Below, piece after piece: positions 7,348-14,298 of a DNA stretch of 15,444 nt. The stretch is from Candidatus Bipolaricaulota bacterium. Its GTDB lineage: Bacteria > Bipolaricaulota > Bipolaricaulia > Bipolaricaulales > Bipolaricaulaceae. The position numbers and the translations under genes were made by a program. The notes beneath the pieces were generated by a model, which worked only from the letters and a program-made list of their open reading frames with translations, did no database searches and was not told where the DNA came from. The stretch spans positions 1 through 15,444 of the forward strand of contig JACIWM010000025.1 of assembly GCA_014360945.1 (NCBI GenBank), read 5' to 3'. Position 1 is the first letter of the stretch, and every line of letters starts with the position of its first letter.

Positions 7348-8010
7348 CTAGTGCCCTCTTATTTGAAGCAAAACCGCGGCCAGCGTGAGGTCCTCGGGAA
7401 AGGTGATCTTGAGGTTGCGGGGATCGCCGGGCACAACGGCCACAGGAATTCCCCGAACAAGGAGAGCCGCGGCATCGTCGGGAAGATTCTCCTCAGAGGC
7501 CCGTAAAGCCGGAAGAAGGAGATCCCGCCGAAACCCTTGAGGCGTCTGGATGGCCACAAGACCTGAGCGGGGCAGGGTCTCGGGTTTGAGGAAACCATTT
7601 TCCGCGTATCTGAGGGTATCCACCACGGGAAGGACCGGGACGGCGGCGCCGTGCTCTTCGGCGGCGCGAAGGACGCGCCGGATCAACTCCGCACCCACCA
7701 GGGGGCGCGCAGCATCGTGGATGAGCACGTACTCCCCTTGAGCTACTTCCACCCCGGCCAAAGAGGAATCGCGCCGCCGCGGGCCTCCGGTCACCACCCG
7801 CACGGGAAAATCCAGGTCCTGAAGAAGGGCGGCCACGCGGAACTCCATCCCCGGCCGGGCCACCACTATCAGCTCCTCCACCACCTCCGCCGCCAAAAAA
7901 GCCCGCACGGAGTGGAGCAAAACCGGAGAGCCTCCAAGTTCCGCAAAGATTTTGTCCCCGCCGAAACGCTCTCCTCGTCCGGCGGCCAGGATGATCCCGG
8001 AGGCCCTCAC
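7348..8010 (-). CDS. ispD: 2-C-methyl-D-erythritol 4-phosphate cytidylyltransferase
   Basis: IspD joins MEP to CTP, giving CDP-ME and pyrophosphate, the third step of the non-mevalonate isoprenoid pathway in the cytoplasm. The 220-aa length is usual for the family. Motifs in order: AAGRGERFGGDK at 9-20 (CTP-binding loop), GGPRRRDSSLAGVE at 75-88, VLIHDAARPLV at 95-105, PVVDTL near 128-133, TPQGF at 156-160, PDDAAALL near 177-184 and NLKITFPEDL at 199-208. I start it at GTG 8010, whose last bases form a GTGA overlap with the stop of the upstream lipoprotein gene; the open frame extends 20 codons further but that part has no family resemblance. The two genes are therefore translationally coupled. 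No ispF is visible next to it. Confidence 0.95.
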   Translation of the reverse strand: MRASGIILAAGRGERFGGDKIFAELGGSPVLLHSVRAFLAAEVVEELIVVARPGMEFRVAALLQDLDFPVRVVTGGPRRRDSSLAGVEVAQGEYVLIHDAARPLVGAELIRRVLRAAEEHGAAVPVLPVVDTLRYAENGFLKPETLPRSGLVAIQTPQGFRRDLLLPALRASEENLPDDAAALLVRGIPVAVVPGDPRNLKITFPEDLTLAAVLLQIRGH

Positions 8011-8507
8011 GATTTCGAGCGAGAGAAGGAAAGTTTGCGCAGGCCCGTGCCGTCGGGATTGATGGCCCACGCCGCCCAGGCCCCATCCCGATTGGAGTTG
8101 AATACAATGACCCCGTTAGGGGCCCAAGATGGATTCACATCCAAAGCGGAATCCGTCGTAAGCCGACGCACTTGCCCGCTTTCCACCTCCACCACGAAAA
8201 GATCCCAGTTGTCCTTCTCCTGCATCCCGATGAACGCAAGCTTCGTGCCGTCTGGCGACCAGCTGGGATAGATCACGTCCTGGCTCATCTGCACCAAAAG
8301 CCGCTCCACATTGGTTTCCAAGTCCAAAACGTAGAGCCCATAGACCTGGGCGCCGGAAGGTTTGGCCACATACGCCAAAAATCGGCCATCCGGGGAGAGC
8401 ACGGGCTGCCAGAAGTCCACCGGCTCCTCTTTTCCCCCGAAAAGAAGGGAACAGCCGCCGGAAAGGAGCGCGAGCATTCCGAGGAGCACCACCTTCACAA
8501 GCTTCAT
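8007..8507 (-). CDS. TolB-like beta-propeller lipoprotein
   Basis: This 166-aa protein begins at ATG 8507 behind a purine-rich GGGGGAAAG stretch. Residues 1-18 are a signal peptide ending in LLSGG before Cys19, which suggests lipidation, although Ser at -3 is not the ideal lipobox residue. Three WD40-like (PD40/TolB) repeats follow: QPVLSPDGRFLAYVA near 34-48, YPSWSPDGTKLAFIG near 80-94 and NPSWAPNGVIVFNS near 125-138, the last pair followed by INPDGTG. TolB proteins carry five to seven such blades plus an N-terminal domain, so three repeats alone are too few for a closed propeller; it may oligomerise or be a short relative. It is coupled to ispD by a 4-base overlap, which looks like a shared transcript rather than a shared pathway. 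Role in the envelope is inferred. Confidence 0.8.
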   Translation of the reverse strand: MKLVKVVLLGMLALLSGGCSLLFGGKEEPVDFWQPVLSPDGRFLAYVAKPSGAQVYGLYVLDLETNVERLLVQMSQDVIYPSWSPDGTKLAFIGMQEKDNWDLFVVEVESGQVRRLTTDSALDVNPSWAPNGVIVFNSNRDGAWAAWAINPDGTGLRKLSFSRSKS

Positions 8508-8551
8508 GAGTCTTTCCCCCTTGTTTGTGCTAGAATTTTTGCACATTGTAC
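8508..8551. promoter_or_regulatory. Divergent promoter region between the lipoprotein gene and prmC
   Basis: The + strand has an extended -10, TGCTAGAAT at 8528-8536, with no good -35; transcription would begin near 8543, right at the prmC start codons. The - strand has TACAAT (8545-8550) suited to the lipoprotein gene, again with a poor -35. Only about 40 bases separate the two starts. Confidence 0.4.
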
Positions 8552-9394
8552 GTGACCGTGAAACCTCCCACCACGGTGGGCGAACTTCTCGACTGGGCAA
8601 GGGAAAAACTTGCCCACTTTCCTGAGCCTCTGCGGGAGGCAAGGCAGGCTCTTCTTTTGGCCACAGGAGAACGCCATCTTGAAAGAAACGAACGTCTTAG
8701 CCCGTTTACGCGTGGCCGGTTTCGCCGGATCGTGGAGGCCCGGGCCCGCGGCGTTCCCTGGCCCGTTTTGGAGGGGGTCACCGGATTTCTGGATTTCGAG
8801 GTCCTTGTACCACCGGGGGTGTTCATTCCCCGGCCGGAGACGGAGGAGCTGGCGGAGCTGGCTGTCACGGAGTTTCAGAAAGCTCCGAAGGGAGCGCGCG
8901 CCCTGGATATCGGCACGGGAACGGGAGTTTTGGCCATTGCCCTTGCTCGAGCCCGGCCGGATGGGGAAGTCTGGGCCGTGGACATAAGTTCCCGGGCCCT
9001 GCGCGCGGCCCGCCGAAACGCCCAGCGCTTGGGCGTGAAAATCAAGGTGCGCCGCTCCAACCTTTTCTCCGCGGTCGAAGGAAAATTCCACCTCATCGTG
9101 GCCAACCCCCCATATGTGGCCAAAGAGGCGTGGAAGACGCTACCATCTGATGTGCGCAACTTTGATCCCAAAGCGGCCCTGGACGGCGGGAAGAATGGTC
9201 TTTACTTTTTGACGCGCCTTGTGCGTGAGGCCCCGGATTTCCTCGTTTCCGGGGGAGTGCTACTTTTGGAGCTTGCTCCGTCCCAAGGGGAGAGAGTTTT
9301 GGCGGAAGCCGAAAGCACGGGGAAATGGCGGGAATGCTCGGTTTTGCCGGACCTTTCCGGGCGCCCCAGGTTTTTCCGGGGGTACCGATGCTAG
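8546..9394 (+). CDS. prmC: Release factor glutamine methyltransferase PrmC
   Basis: PrmC N5-methylates the glutamine of the GGQ motif in peptide release factors RF1 and RF2, using S-adenosylmethionine. Counted from TTG 8546 the protein has 282 aa, normal for the family. The N-terminal helical substrate-binding part runs to about 85, then come PRPETEEL near 95-102, the SAM-binding loop DIGTGTGVLA at 121-130, the acidic end of strand two (AVDIS, 144-148), the catalytic NPPY at 187-190 and ALDGGKNGLYF at 211-221. The start is uncertain: TTG 8546, GTG 8552 and GTG 8558 are all possible, and none has a Shine-Dalgarno. With the extended -10 just upstream the mRNA may be nearly leaderless. The gene overlaps the next one by seven bases, which is an unusual link between translation termination and an FtsEX-like pair. 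Confidence 0.93.
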   Translation: MYVTVKPPTTVGELLDWAREKLAHFPEPLREARQALLLATGERHLERNERLSPFTRGRFRRIVEARARGVPWPVLEGVTGFLDFEVLVPPGVFIPRPETEELAELAVTEFQKAPKGARALDIGTGTGVLAIALARARPDGEVWAVDISSRALRAARRNAQRLGVKIKVRRSNLFSAVEGKFHLIVANPPYVAKEAWKTLPSDVRNFDPKAALDGGKNGLYFLTRLVREAPDFLVSGGVLLLELAPSQGERVLAEAESTGKWRECSVLPDLSGRPRFFRGYRC

Positions 9395-10065
9395 CCATTC
9401 AAGTGGCGGAACTTCGTTTCGCCACGGAGGATGGCGTGTTGGTCTTTGATGGCCTTTCCTTCGGGGTGCCCCGCCATGGCTTTGCTTGGGTGGTGGGGCC
9501 GGGGGGATCCGGAAAGACCCTGCTTTTGCGAATCCTTCTCGGCGAAGTTACGCCAAGCGGCGGGCAGATACTCCTCCTTGGCCGCAACATCCGCCGCCTC
9601 TCCAAGAAAAAATTCCGAGAGCTGCGGAAAAAGGTGGGATATGTCCCCACCGAACCATCCGCCCTCTTTGGCCGTACGGTTTTAGGAAACCTCCGGTTCA
9701 AGTTGGCCGCACTGGGAGTGGGAGGAGAGGCCGCCCGGGAGGCGGTGGAGCGAGCTTTGGATCTCTCCGGCCTGCGCGGCCGCGAGGATGAACACCCGGA
9801 GAATTTCACTGCCCTCGACCTCAAACGCCTGGATCTGGCCCTGGCCCTGTGCCCCGATTGCTCCGTGCTTTTAGCCGACGATCCCCTGCGCCCCCTTTCC
9901 CTTCCGGAACGGGAGACCTTCCTTTCCGTGCTTGAGGAGGTAAACCGCGCCGGAGTCACCATCCTCGCCACCAGCCGTGATTCTTCGTTTCTTTCCGACC
10001 ACGGTTTCTCACCGGCAAATGAGATGCGAAAGCTCGTGCTTTTGCGGGAGGGCCTGGCGCCATGA
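9388..10065 (+). CDS. FtsE-like ABC ATPase with eroded catalytic motifs
   Basis: This 225-aa protein starts at ATG 9388, seven bases inside prmC, and its stop overlaps the next ATG as ATGA. Walker A is intact (GPGGSGKT, 37-44), and the fold order follows FtsE and LolD. Several other motifs are altered. The Q-loop position reads VGYVPTEPS, with Thr88 in place of Gln. The LSGGQ signature is replaced by TALDL near 141-145. Walker B ends LLADD, so the catalytic Glu is Asp165. The H-loop His is Ser196 (ILATSRD). Such an ATPase probably binds ATP but hydrolyses it poorly or not at all, unless a partner supplies the missing elements. Paired with an FtsX-like permease, it is most likely the FtsE half of a divergent FtsEX complex controlling cell-wall hydrolysis at division; that role is inferred. 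Confidence 0.8.
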   Translation: MLAIQVAELRFATEDGVLVFDGLSFGVPRHGFAWVVGPGGSGKTLLLRILLGEVTPSGGQILLLGRNIRRLSKKKFRELRKKVGYVPTEPSALFGRTVLGNLRFKLAALGVGGEAAREAVERALDLSGLRGREDEHPENFTALDLKRLDLALALCPDCSVLLADDPLRPLSLPERETFLSVLEEVNRAGVTILATSRDSSFLSDHGFSPANEMRKLVLLREGLAP

Positions 10066-10847
10066 AAGCCTTTTTCTTTGCAAGCATGGATTTCTTGTGG
10101 GCAAATCGACGCCGAATCGGGTTAGCATTCCTTTGGGCAGTCAGCATCACCTTCGTCCTCCTTTCCCTCACCGCCCTTTGGACCATTCCTACGCAAGACG
10201 AGCCTGCGCCGCCCGCCTCCCAACGGTTCTTCCTTCTCACGTTGAGCCCTCTTCTTTCCGAGGCCGAGATAAACGAGCTCGCTTGGGAGATCTGGTCCTG
10301 GCCGGAGGTGCAACGCGTGGCCTTTCGCTTCCCCGGGGAAAGCGAGCCCGAGCCCGTTTCCGAGCGGACGTTGGTGGTGGAAATTCAAAAGGGGACTGAC
10401 TCCGAGGGAACGGGAGCCAAGCTTCAGGGCTTTCCGGAAGTGACCAAGGTCACGGTGGTGGAACGCACCTTTGTGCCGGCGCCGGCGCCCTCCGCTGCCC
10501 GCATCGGTGCCGTGGCCGCTTTGATCCTAAGCCTTGGTCTGGCCCTGTTTTTGGGAGTGGTGGTGACCACGCGCACCCAAAAAGGGTGGGCGCGGGAATT
10601 GCGGCTTTTGCGGGAAAGCGGGGCTCCTTGGTGGGTATGGCGCGGTCCGCGGTTCCTTCTTGGGGGTTTGGTAGGAATCCTCGGAGCCGGCCTCCACGTG
10701 GCCGCGCTTTACGTGGGAATGCGGTTCATCCCCCCTGATAGCGGCTGGGCCGAGCTTTTGCGCACCCTGCCCAAGGTTCTCGCGGTAAGTCCACCGGTTG
10801 GCCTTCTCCTTGGCCTCTTGGGCACGCTTCTTAGCCCTCACTCGTAG
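10062..10847 (+). CDS. FtsX-like permease
   Basis: This 261-aa protein starts at ATG 10062 in an ATGA overlap with the ATPase gene. Its topology is that of FtsX: one helix at about 20-41, a large outside loop (about 43-145), then helices near 146-168, 196-219 and 236-257. The loop has the FtsX pattern of a strand (RFFLLTLSP), a helix (SEAEINELAWEIWSWPEV) and a second strand pair, the part that binds wall hydrolases or their activators. Sequence between helices two and three (RTQKGWARELRLLRESGA) resembles the coupling segment contacting the ATPase. I infer the FtsX half of a divergent FtsEX system. The stop at 10845-10847 lies inside the 3' end of the convergent permease gene. Confidence 0.75.
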   Translation: MKAFFFASMDFLWANRRRIGLAFLWAVSITFVLLSLTALWTIPTQDEPAPPASQRFFLLTLSPLLSEAEINELAWEIWSWPEVQRVAFRFPGESEPEPVSERTLVVEIQKGTDSEGTGAKLQGFPEVTKVTVVERTFVPAPAPSAARIGAVAALILSLGLALFLGVVVTTRTQKGWARELRLLRESGAPWWVWRGPRFLLGGLVGILGAGLHVAALYVGMRFIPPDSGWAELLRTLPKVLAVSPPVGLLLGLLGTLLSPHS

Positions 10848-12019
10848 CGCAGGGCCTCCACGGGCGGAAGGCGGGCCGCCCGATACGCAGGGAAAAGCCC
10901 GGCTACGGCTCCCACCAAGAACGAGAAGAAAAGGGCTCCCACCACCAAGGCCAAGCTGAGGACGGGGCTGAACGCGCTTTGCGCCTGGAAAACTCGGCTC
11001 ACGATGGCCGTGGCCACCCAGGCCACCCCAAACCCGATAAGCAGCCCCAAGGCTCCGCCGGCCAGGCCCATGAGTCCCGACTCGAACAGGAAAAGAAGGA
11101 GGACGTGCACATCCTTCGCGCCCACAGCCTTGAGAATCCCGATCTCCCGGGTCCTCTCCAAAACCGCGGTGTACATGGTGTTCATGACACCCACCCCGCC
11201 CACCAAAAGGGCAATCCCCGCGATCCCCGCAAGGAAAGCCTGGACCCCGCGGATCACCGACTGAATGTTCCGGGTGAGGTCTTCAAAGTCGGTGAGGGTG
11301 GCGTTGCGTTCGCCCACGGCCGCAAGATGGGCGCGGATGGCCTCCCGCACGGCGGCCACGTCCGCCTGATCCGCAAGCCGCACCACCGCGTACTGCACGA
11401 GCTCCGGGCCGGGGAAAAGCTCGCGCAGCTCGGAAAGGGAGATGACAAGCACGTCCACGAGAGGCATTCCACCGCCGGCGAACCCCTGGGCTCGCTGGGC
11501 TTGGAGAACCCCGACCACCGTGAACTTCCGGCCCTCGATGGATACGGTGGAGCCCACGTCCGCGCCTAGGATCCGGGCCGTGCGGCTCCCTAAAAGAACC
11601 TCCCCGGGATTCTGGAGGGCGCGGCCCGCGGAAAGGGTGAGATCCATCTCCGCCACGAATTCCTCCATGGCCGGGTCATAGCCGAAAACCGTGAGAAATC
11701 CTTTTCCGCCAGGGCCCTCCACGTAGGCCGTCTCCGTGCGCAGGGCGATGGCATTGCGCACCCCTGGGATGGCGCGAATGGCCTCGATGTCCAAGCGGAT
11801 CCGTTGGCCCAAATTCAGCCCCCGGGAGGTCACGAGAATCGTGTTATAACCAACGATCCGCTCCACCTGGGTGGCGATGCTCCGCTGCAGTCCTTGCCCG
11901 ATGGAGATGAGAGCCACCACGGCCGCAGTGCCGATGAGGATCCCGATCACCGTGAGCCAGGACCGTAGGCCCCGGTGCCGAATGTTCCGCAGGCTCAAAC
12001 GAAAAAGGTCGAAAAGCAT
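10838..12019 (-). CDS. MacB/LolC-type ABC transporter permease
   Basis: This 393-aa protein belongs to the type VII ABC permeases (MacB/LolCE/FtsX superfamily), which use ATP to drive periplasmic mechanics rather than to move substrate through the membrane. It has a first helix near 21-43, a MacB-type periplasmic domain to about 250, and three helices near 263-286, 306-340 and 353-378. The hallmark GGVGVMNTMYTAVLERTREI at about 274-293 and the closing FPAYRAARLPPVEALRYE match MacB closely. I choose ATG 12019 because GGAGAGG lies five bases before it; GTG 12022 is two bases from that site. The ATPase gene's TGA shares one base with this ATG (TGATG). Without an adaptor (HlyD/MacA) gene beside it, lipoprotein release or peptide export is the likely role. 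Confidence 0.9.
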   Translation of the reverse strand: MLFDLFRLSLRNIRHRGLRSWLTVIGILIGTAAVVALISIGQGLQRSIATQVERIVGYNTILVTSRGLNLGQRIRLDIEAIRAIPGVRNAIALRTETAYVEGPGGKGFLTVFGYDPAMEEFVAEMDLTLSAGRALQNPGEVLLGSRTARILGADVGSTVSIEGRKFTVVGVLQAQRAQGFAGGGMPLVDVLVISLSELRELFPGPELVQYAVVRLADQADVAAVREAIRAHLAAVGERNATLTDFEDLTRNIQSVIRGVQAFLAGIAGIALLVGGVGVMNTMYTAVLERTREIGILKAVGAKDVHVLLLFLFESGLMGLAGGALGLLIGFGVAWVATAIVSRVFQAQSAFSPVLSLALVVGALFFSFLVGAVAGLFPAYRAARLPPVEALRYE

Positions 12020-12699
12020 CACAGCCTCTCCGTGATGCGGCCGTCCCTTAGGCGCAACCGGACCCTGGCCACCTCCGCGGCCTCCGGGTCATGGGTGGCC
12101 AGGACGATGGTCCGGCCTTGCTTATTGAGCTCGAAAAAGAGGACGAGGATTTCCCGGCCGGTGGTGCTATCGAGGTTGCCCGTGGGCTCGTCGGCGATGA
12201 GGAGGGCGGGATCGGTGACGAGGGCCCGGGCCAGGGCCACCCGCTGCTGCTGACCCCCAGAAAGCTGATTGGGCCGATGTCGCAGGCGATCACCAAGGCC
12301 CAGCCGACGCAGGGCCTCCTCCGCACGGTTCCTCCTTTCCCGCGCAGGAACGCCCAGAAAAACCAGGGGAAGTTCCACGTTTTCTAGAGCCGTGAGGTTC
12401 GGGACGAGGTTGAACATTTGGAACACGAAACCAATGCGGCGGCCGCGGAGCTCCGCAAGTTTTCCCCCGTTCAGGCGCGTCACATCCAGGCCCTCCCAGA
12501 GGACCTTCCCGGCGGTGGGCCGATCCAAAAGCCCCAAGATGTGGAGGAGCGTGGATTTTCCGGAGCCGGAGGGGCCCATGAGGGCGAGAAAATCGCTGCT
12601 TTCCACGCGCAGGTCAACGCCTTGTAGAGCCGGGACCTCCACCTCGCCCAGCCAATAGATCTTCTTCACTTCTTGAAGCTCCACCAGGGCCGCAGTCAT
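12019..12699 (-). CDS. LolD/MacB-type ABC transporter ATPase
   Basis: This 226-aa ATP-binding protein has every canonical motif: Walker A GPSGSGKS at 42-49, Q-loop Gln94 in FVFQMFNLVP, signature LSGGQ at 146-150, Walker B LLIADE with catalytic Glu171, D-loop GNLD at 174-177 and H-loop His203 in ATHDP. The LNGGKLAELRGRRIGFVFQ block and ENVELPLVFLG are typical of the LolD/MacB/FtsE group. It overlaps the upstream secreted-protein gene by four bases (ATGA) and the downstream permease gene by one, so the two subunits are translationally coupled. It is a useful local contrast to the eroded ATPase at 9388-10065. Confidence 0.93.
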   Translation of the reverse strand: MTAALVELQEVKKIYWLGEVEVPALQGVDLRVESSDFLALMGPSGSGKSTLLHILGLLDRPTAGKVLWEGLDVTRLNGGKLAELRGRRIGFVFQMFNLVPNLTALENVELPLVFLGVPARERRNRAEEALRRLGLGDRLRHRPNQLSGGQQQRVALARALVTDPALLIADEPTGNLDSTTGREILVLFFELNKQGRTIVLATHDPEAAEVARVRLRLRDGRITERL

Positions 12700-13247
12700 G
12701 GCCGCTTATATTGCGTTAGGACCATCTCAAATGTCACTTTCTCACCCTTTCGTACGCGCAGAAGGGGCAAGAGATAAACAGGATCGGAAAGGCTCACGGC
12801 CACCTCGATCGAGGTGTCGGGCTGGTCAGCAGGCCGAAAATCGCCGATGAGGCAAAGAACTCCGGCGATTTCGGCTTTCTCGCGCACGAAAAATTCTCCG
12901 CCGGGGAGGGCATAGCGTTCGCCCACATTGAGAATCTCCCTGCGGCGGATGAGGACGTTCAGAGCGGAGAGGTCGATTTGGCTACCCATGGCGGTCACAA
13001 AGAGGGGCGCGCCGAGGAAACCGAGTACGGAAAGCTCCGCGCCGGTTCCTTTAAGGCTCACGCTCATGGTCACCGCATACTGGCCGTCGGGGAAACCCTC
13101 CACGAAGAGGCGCAGCTCCTGGGCTGGCCCCAGACCCCGCAGGGCCCAAACCATCTCCGTGGTCCCCACCGGGAAATCCGTGATCTCCGCCTGAGCCCAG
13201 CCCAAAAGACCAACACCAACGATCAAAATTGCCAAAATCTTGCGCAT
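12696..13247 (-). CDS. Secreted protein encoded with the MacB-type transporter
   Basis: The 183-aa protein starts at ATG 13247 with GGGAGGG five bases upstream; the frame is open a few codons further (to 13262), but that part overlaps the ribosome site. Residues 1-20 are a Sec signal (LGWAQA, cleavage near 20). The mature part is about 160 residues, strand-rich, with a single Cys in VLCLIGDF. I do not recognise the family. Its stop overlaps the ATPase start as ATGA, and it follows the flippase-like gene by 19 bases, so it belongs to the same message. Position suggests a periplasmic partner or substrate of the transporter, filling the place where MacA-type adaptors sit, but it lacks the coiled coil and lipoyl domains of MacA. 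Confidence 0.75.
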   Translation of the reverse strand: MRKILAILIVGVGLLGWAQAEITDFPVGTTEMVWALRGLGPAQELRLFVEGFPDGQYAVTMSVSLKGTGAELSVLGFLGAPLFVTAMGSQIDLSALNVLIRRREILNVGERYALPGGEFFVREKAEIAGVLCLIGDFRPADQPDTSIEVAVSLSDPVYLLPLLRVRKGEKVTFEMVLTQYKRP

Positions 13248-13266
13248 TTTTCGCCCTCCCAAAAGT

Positions 13267-14295
13267 TTACTTGGCTTCCTTCTTTTCCTCTACAGCTTGG
13301 CCGGAGCTTAAGGAAAGGCCGCGGCGCAAAAGCACAAGCACACCGATTCCAACCTGCAACATTTCCACAAATCGGAACAACACGTTGTAAGCCAAGGCGG
13401 TGGGGAAGGAAACGCCAAAAAGCTTGAACACTCCGGCCCGGCCTCCGTCCGTGAGACCAAGCCCACCGGGTGTGGCCCACAAGAACGCGTTGATGAAAAG
13501 GTTCAGGGTGAAAAAGAGGGAGAGCTGGGGGAAGGTGAAAAGGGCCTGCTTGGCAAAGTAAAAGAACATCTGGGGCCGGATGTAGTTGAGGAAAACAAGT
13601 CCAAGCTGGAAAAAGAGGGAGGCCAAAACGTGGCCGATGCGAAAGGCGAAAACTCTATGGATCTGATACTCCATGACCGCGGTGCTTGCGGCCAGGCGCA
13701 GGAAAACGCCGCGCCAAGGGATTAGACGACTTAGGGCCTTGAACAGACGAGAAAGCCAGCGCCAGTGATGGGCGAAGGAGAGGATTCCCAAAATTAGGAG
13801 GACGGCCATGCCGCCCAACGCCAACCCCACGGCGGCCTTCACCGCCCCGGAAGTGGAGGGGGAAAGGAACACGAAAAACCCACCGATGGCAGCGAAGAAA
13901 AGAAGAGAGAAGCCGCTGAGGAGCCGCTCCACCATGACGGGAGCCATCGCATGGGCCATGGCCACCCCGGCCTCTTTGGCCACCCAATAAGCCCGCACCG
14001 GCTCCCCACCAAAGTAGGCGGAGGGAGTAAGGTATGAAACGGCCGCTCCAGCCAGCATGGGAAACAAAACTTTTCCCCAGCGCACGGGAATCCCGGCCCC
14101 GCGCAAAAGCACAAACCAGCTCAAACTCCAAAGCAAAAAGGAAAGAAAAACATTGGCCAAAACCGCAAGGAAACCCCAAAAACCCACGGCCTTTATCTCT
14201 TGCCAAACTAGGGCCGGACCGGAGATGTAAATAAGGCCGGCAAAAAGGCCAAGACCCAGAAAGACGAGGAGGAGGGAGAAAACGCGGCGAAAGAT
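13267..14295 (-). CDS. UPF0104 / LPG synthase TM-type flippase-like membrane protein, apparent ATC start
   Basis: The family (lysylphosphatidylglycerol synthase TM region) spans the membrane several times and includes lipid flippases and transporters. Motifs include SYLTPSAYFGGEPVRAYWV, PVMVERLLSGFSLLF, NLFINAFLWATPGGLGLTDG (helix-breaking Pro-Gly-Gly) and a helix LAYNVLFRFVEMLQVGIGVL. The first canonical start in frame is GTG 14187, which gives 306 aa and leaves out a first membrane helix (FSLLLVFLGLGLFAGLIYI) that is plainly encoded upstream. The frame reaches back to the pncC stop TAG at 14299-14301, and only GTC and ATC lie between that stop and the helix. GGGAGG ends six bases before ATC 14295, so I place the start there, giving 342 aa. 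A base-call error or use of GTG 14187 are alternatives. The C-terminus (VEEKKEAK) is charged and cytoplasmic-like. Confidence 0.8.
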   Translation of the reverse strand: MFRRVFSLLLVFLGLGLFAGLIYISGPALVWQEIKAVGFWGFLAVLANVFLSFLLWSLSWFVLLRGAGIPVRWGKVLFPMLAGAAVSYLTPSAYFGGEPVRAYWVAKEAGVAMAHAMAPVMVERLLSGFSLLFFAAIGGFFVFLSPSTSGAVKAAVGLALGGMAVLLILGILSFAHHWRWLSRLFKALSRLIPWRGVFLRLAASTAVMEYQIHRVFAFRIGHVLASLFFQLGLVFLNYIRPQMFFYFAKQALFTFPQLSLFFTLNLFINAFLWATPGGLGLTDGGRAGVFKLFGVSFPTALAYNVLFRFVEMLQVGIGVLVLLRRGLSLSSGQAVEEKKEAK

Positions 14296-14298
14296 GAC

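Noticed and set aside
8567..8580. Perfect inverted repeat CCCACC-AC-GGTGGG
   Set aside because: It lies in the prmC coding region (Pro-Pro-Thr-Thr-Val-Gly) and downstream of the likely start; chance in GC-rich code is likely.
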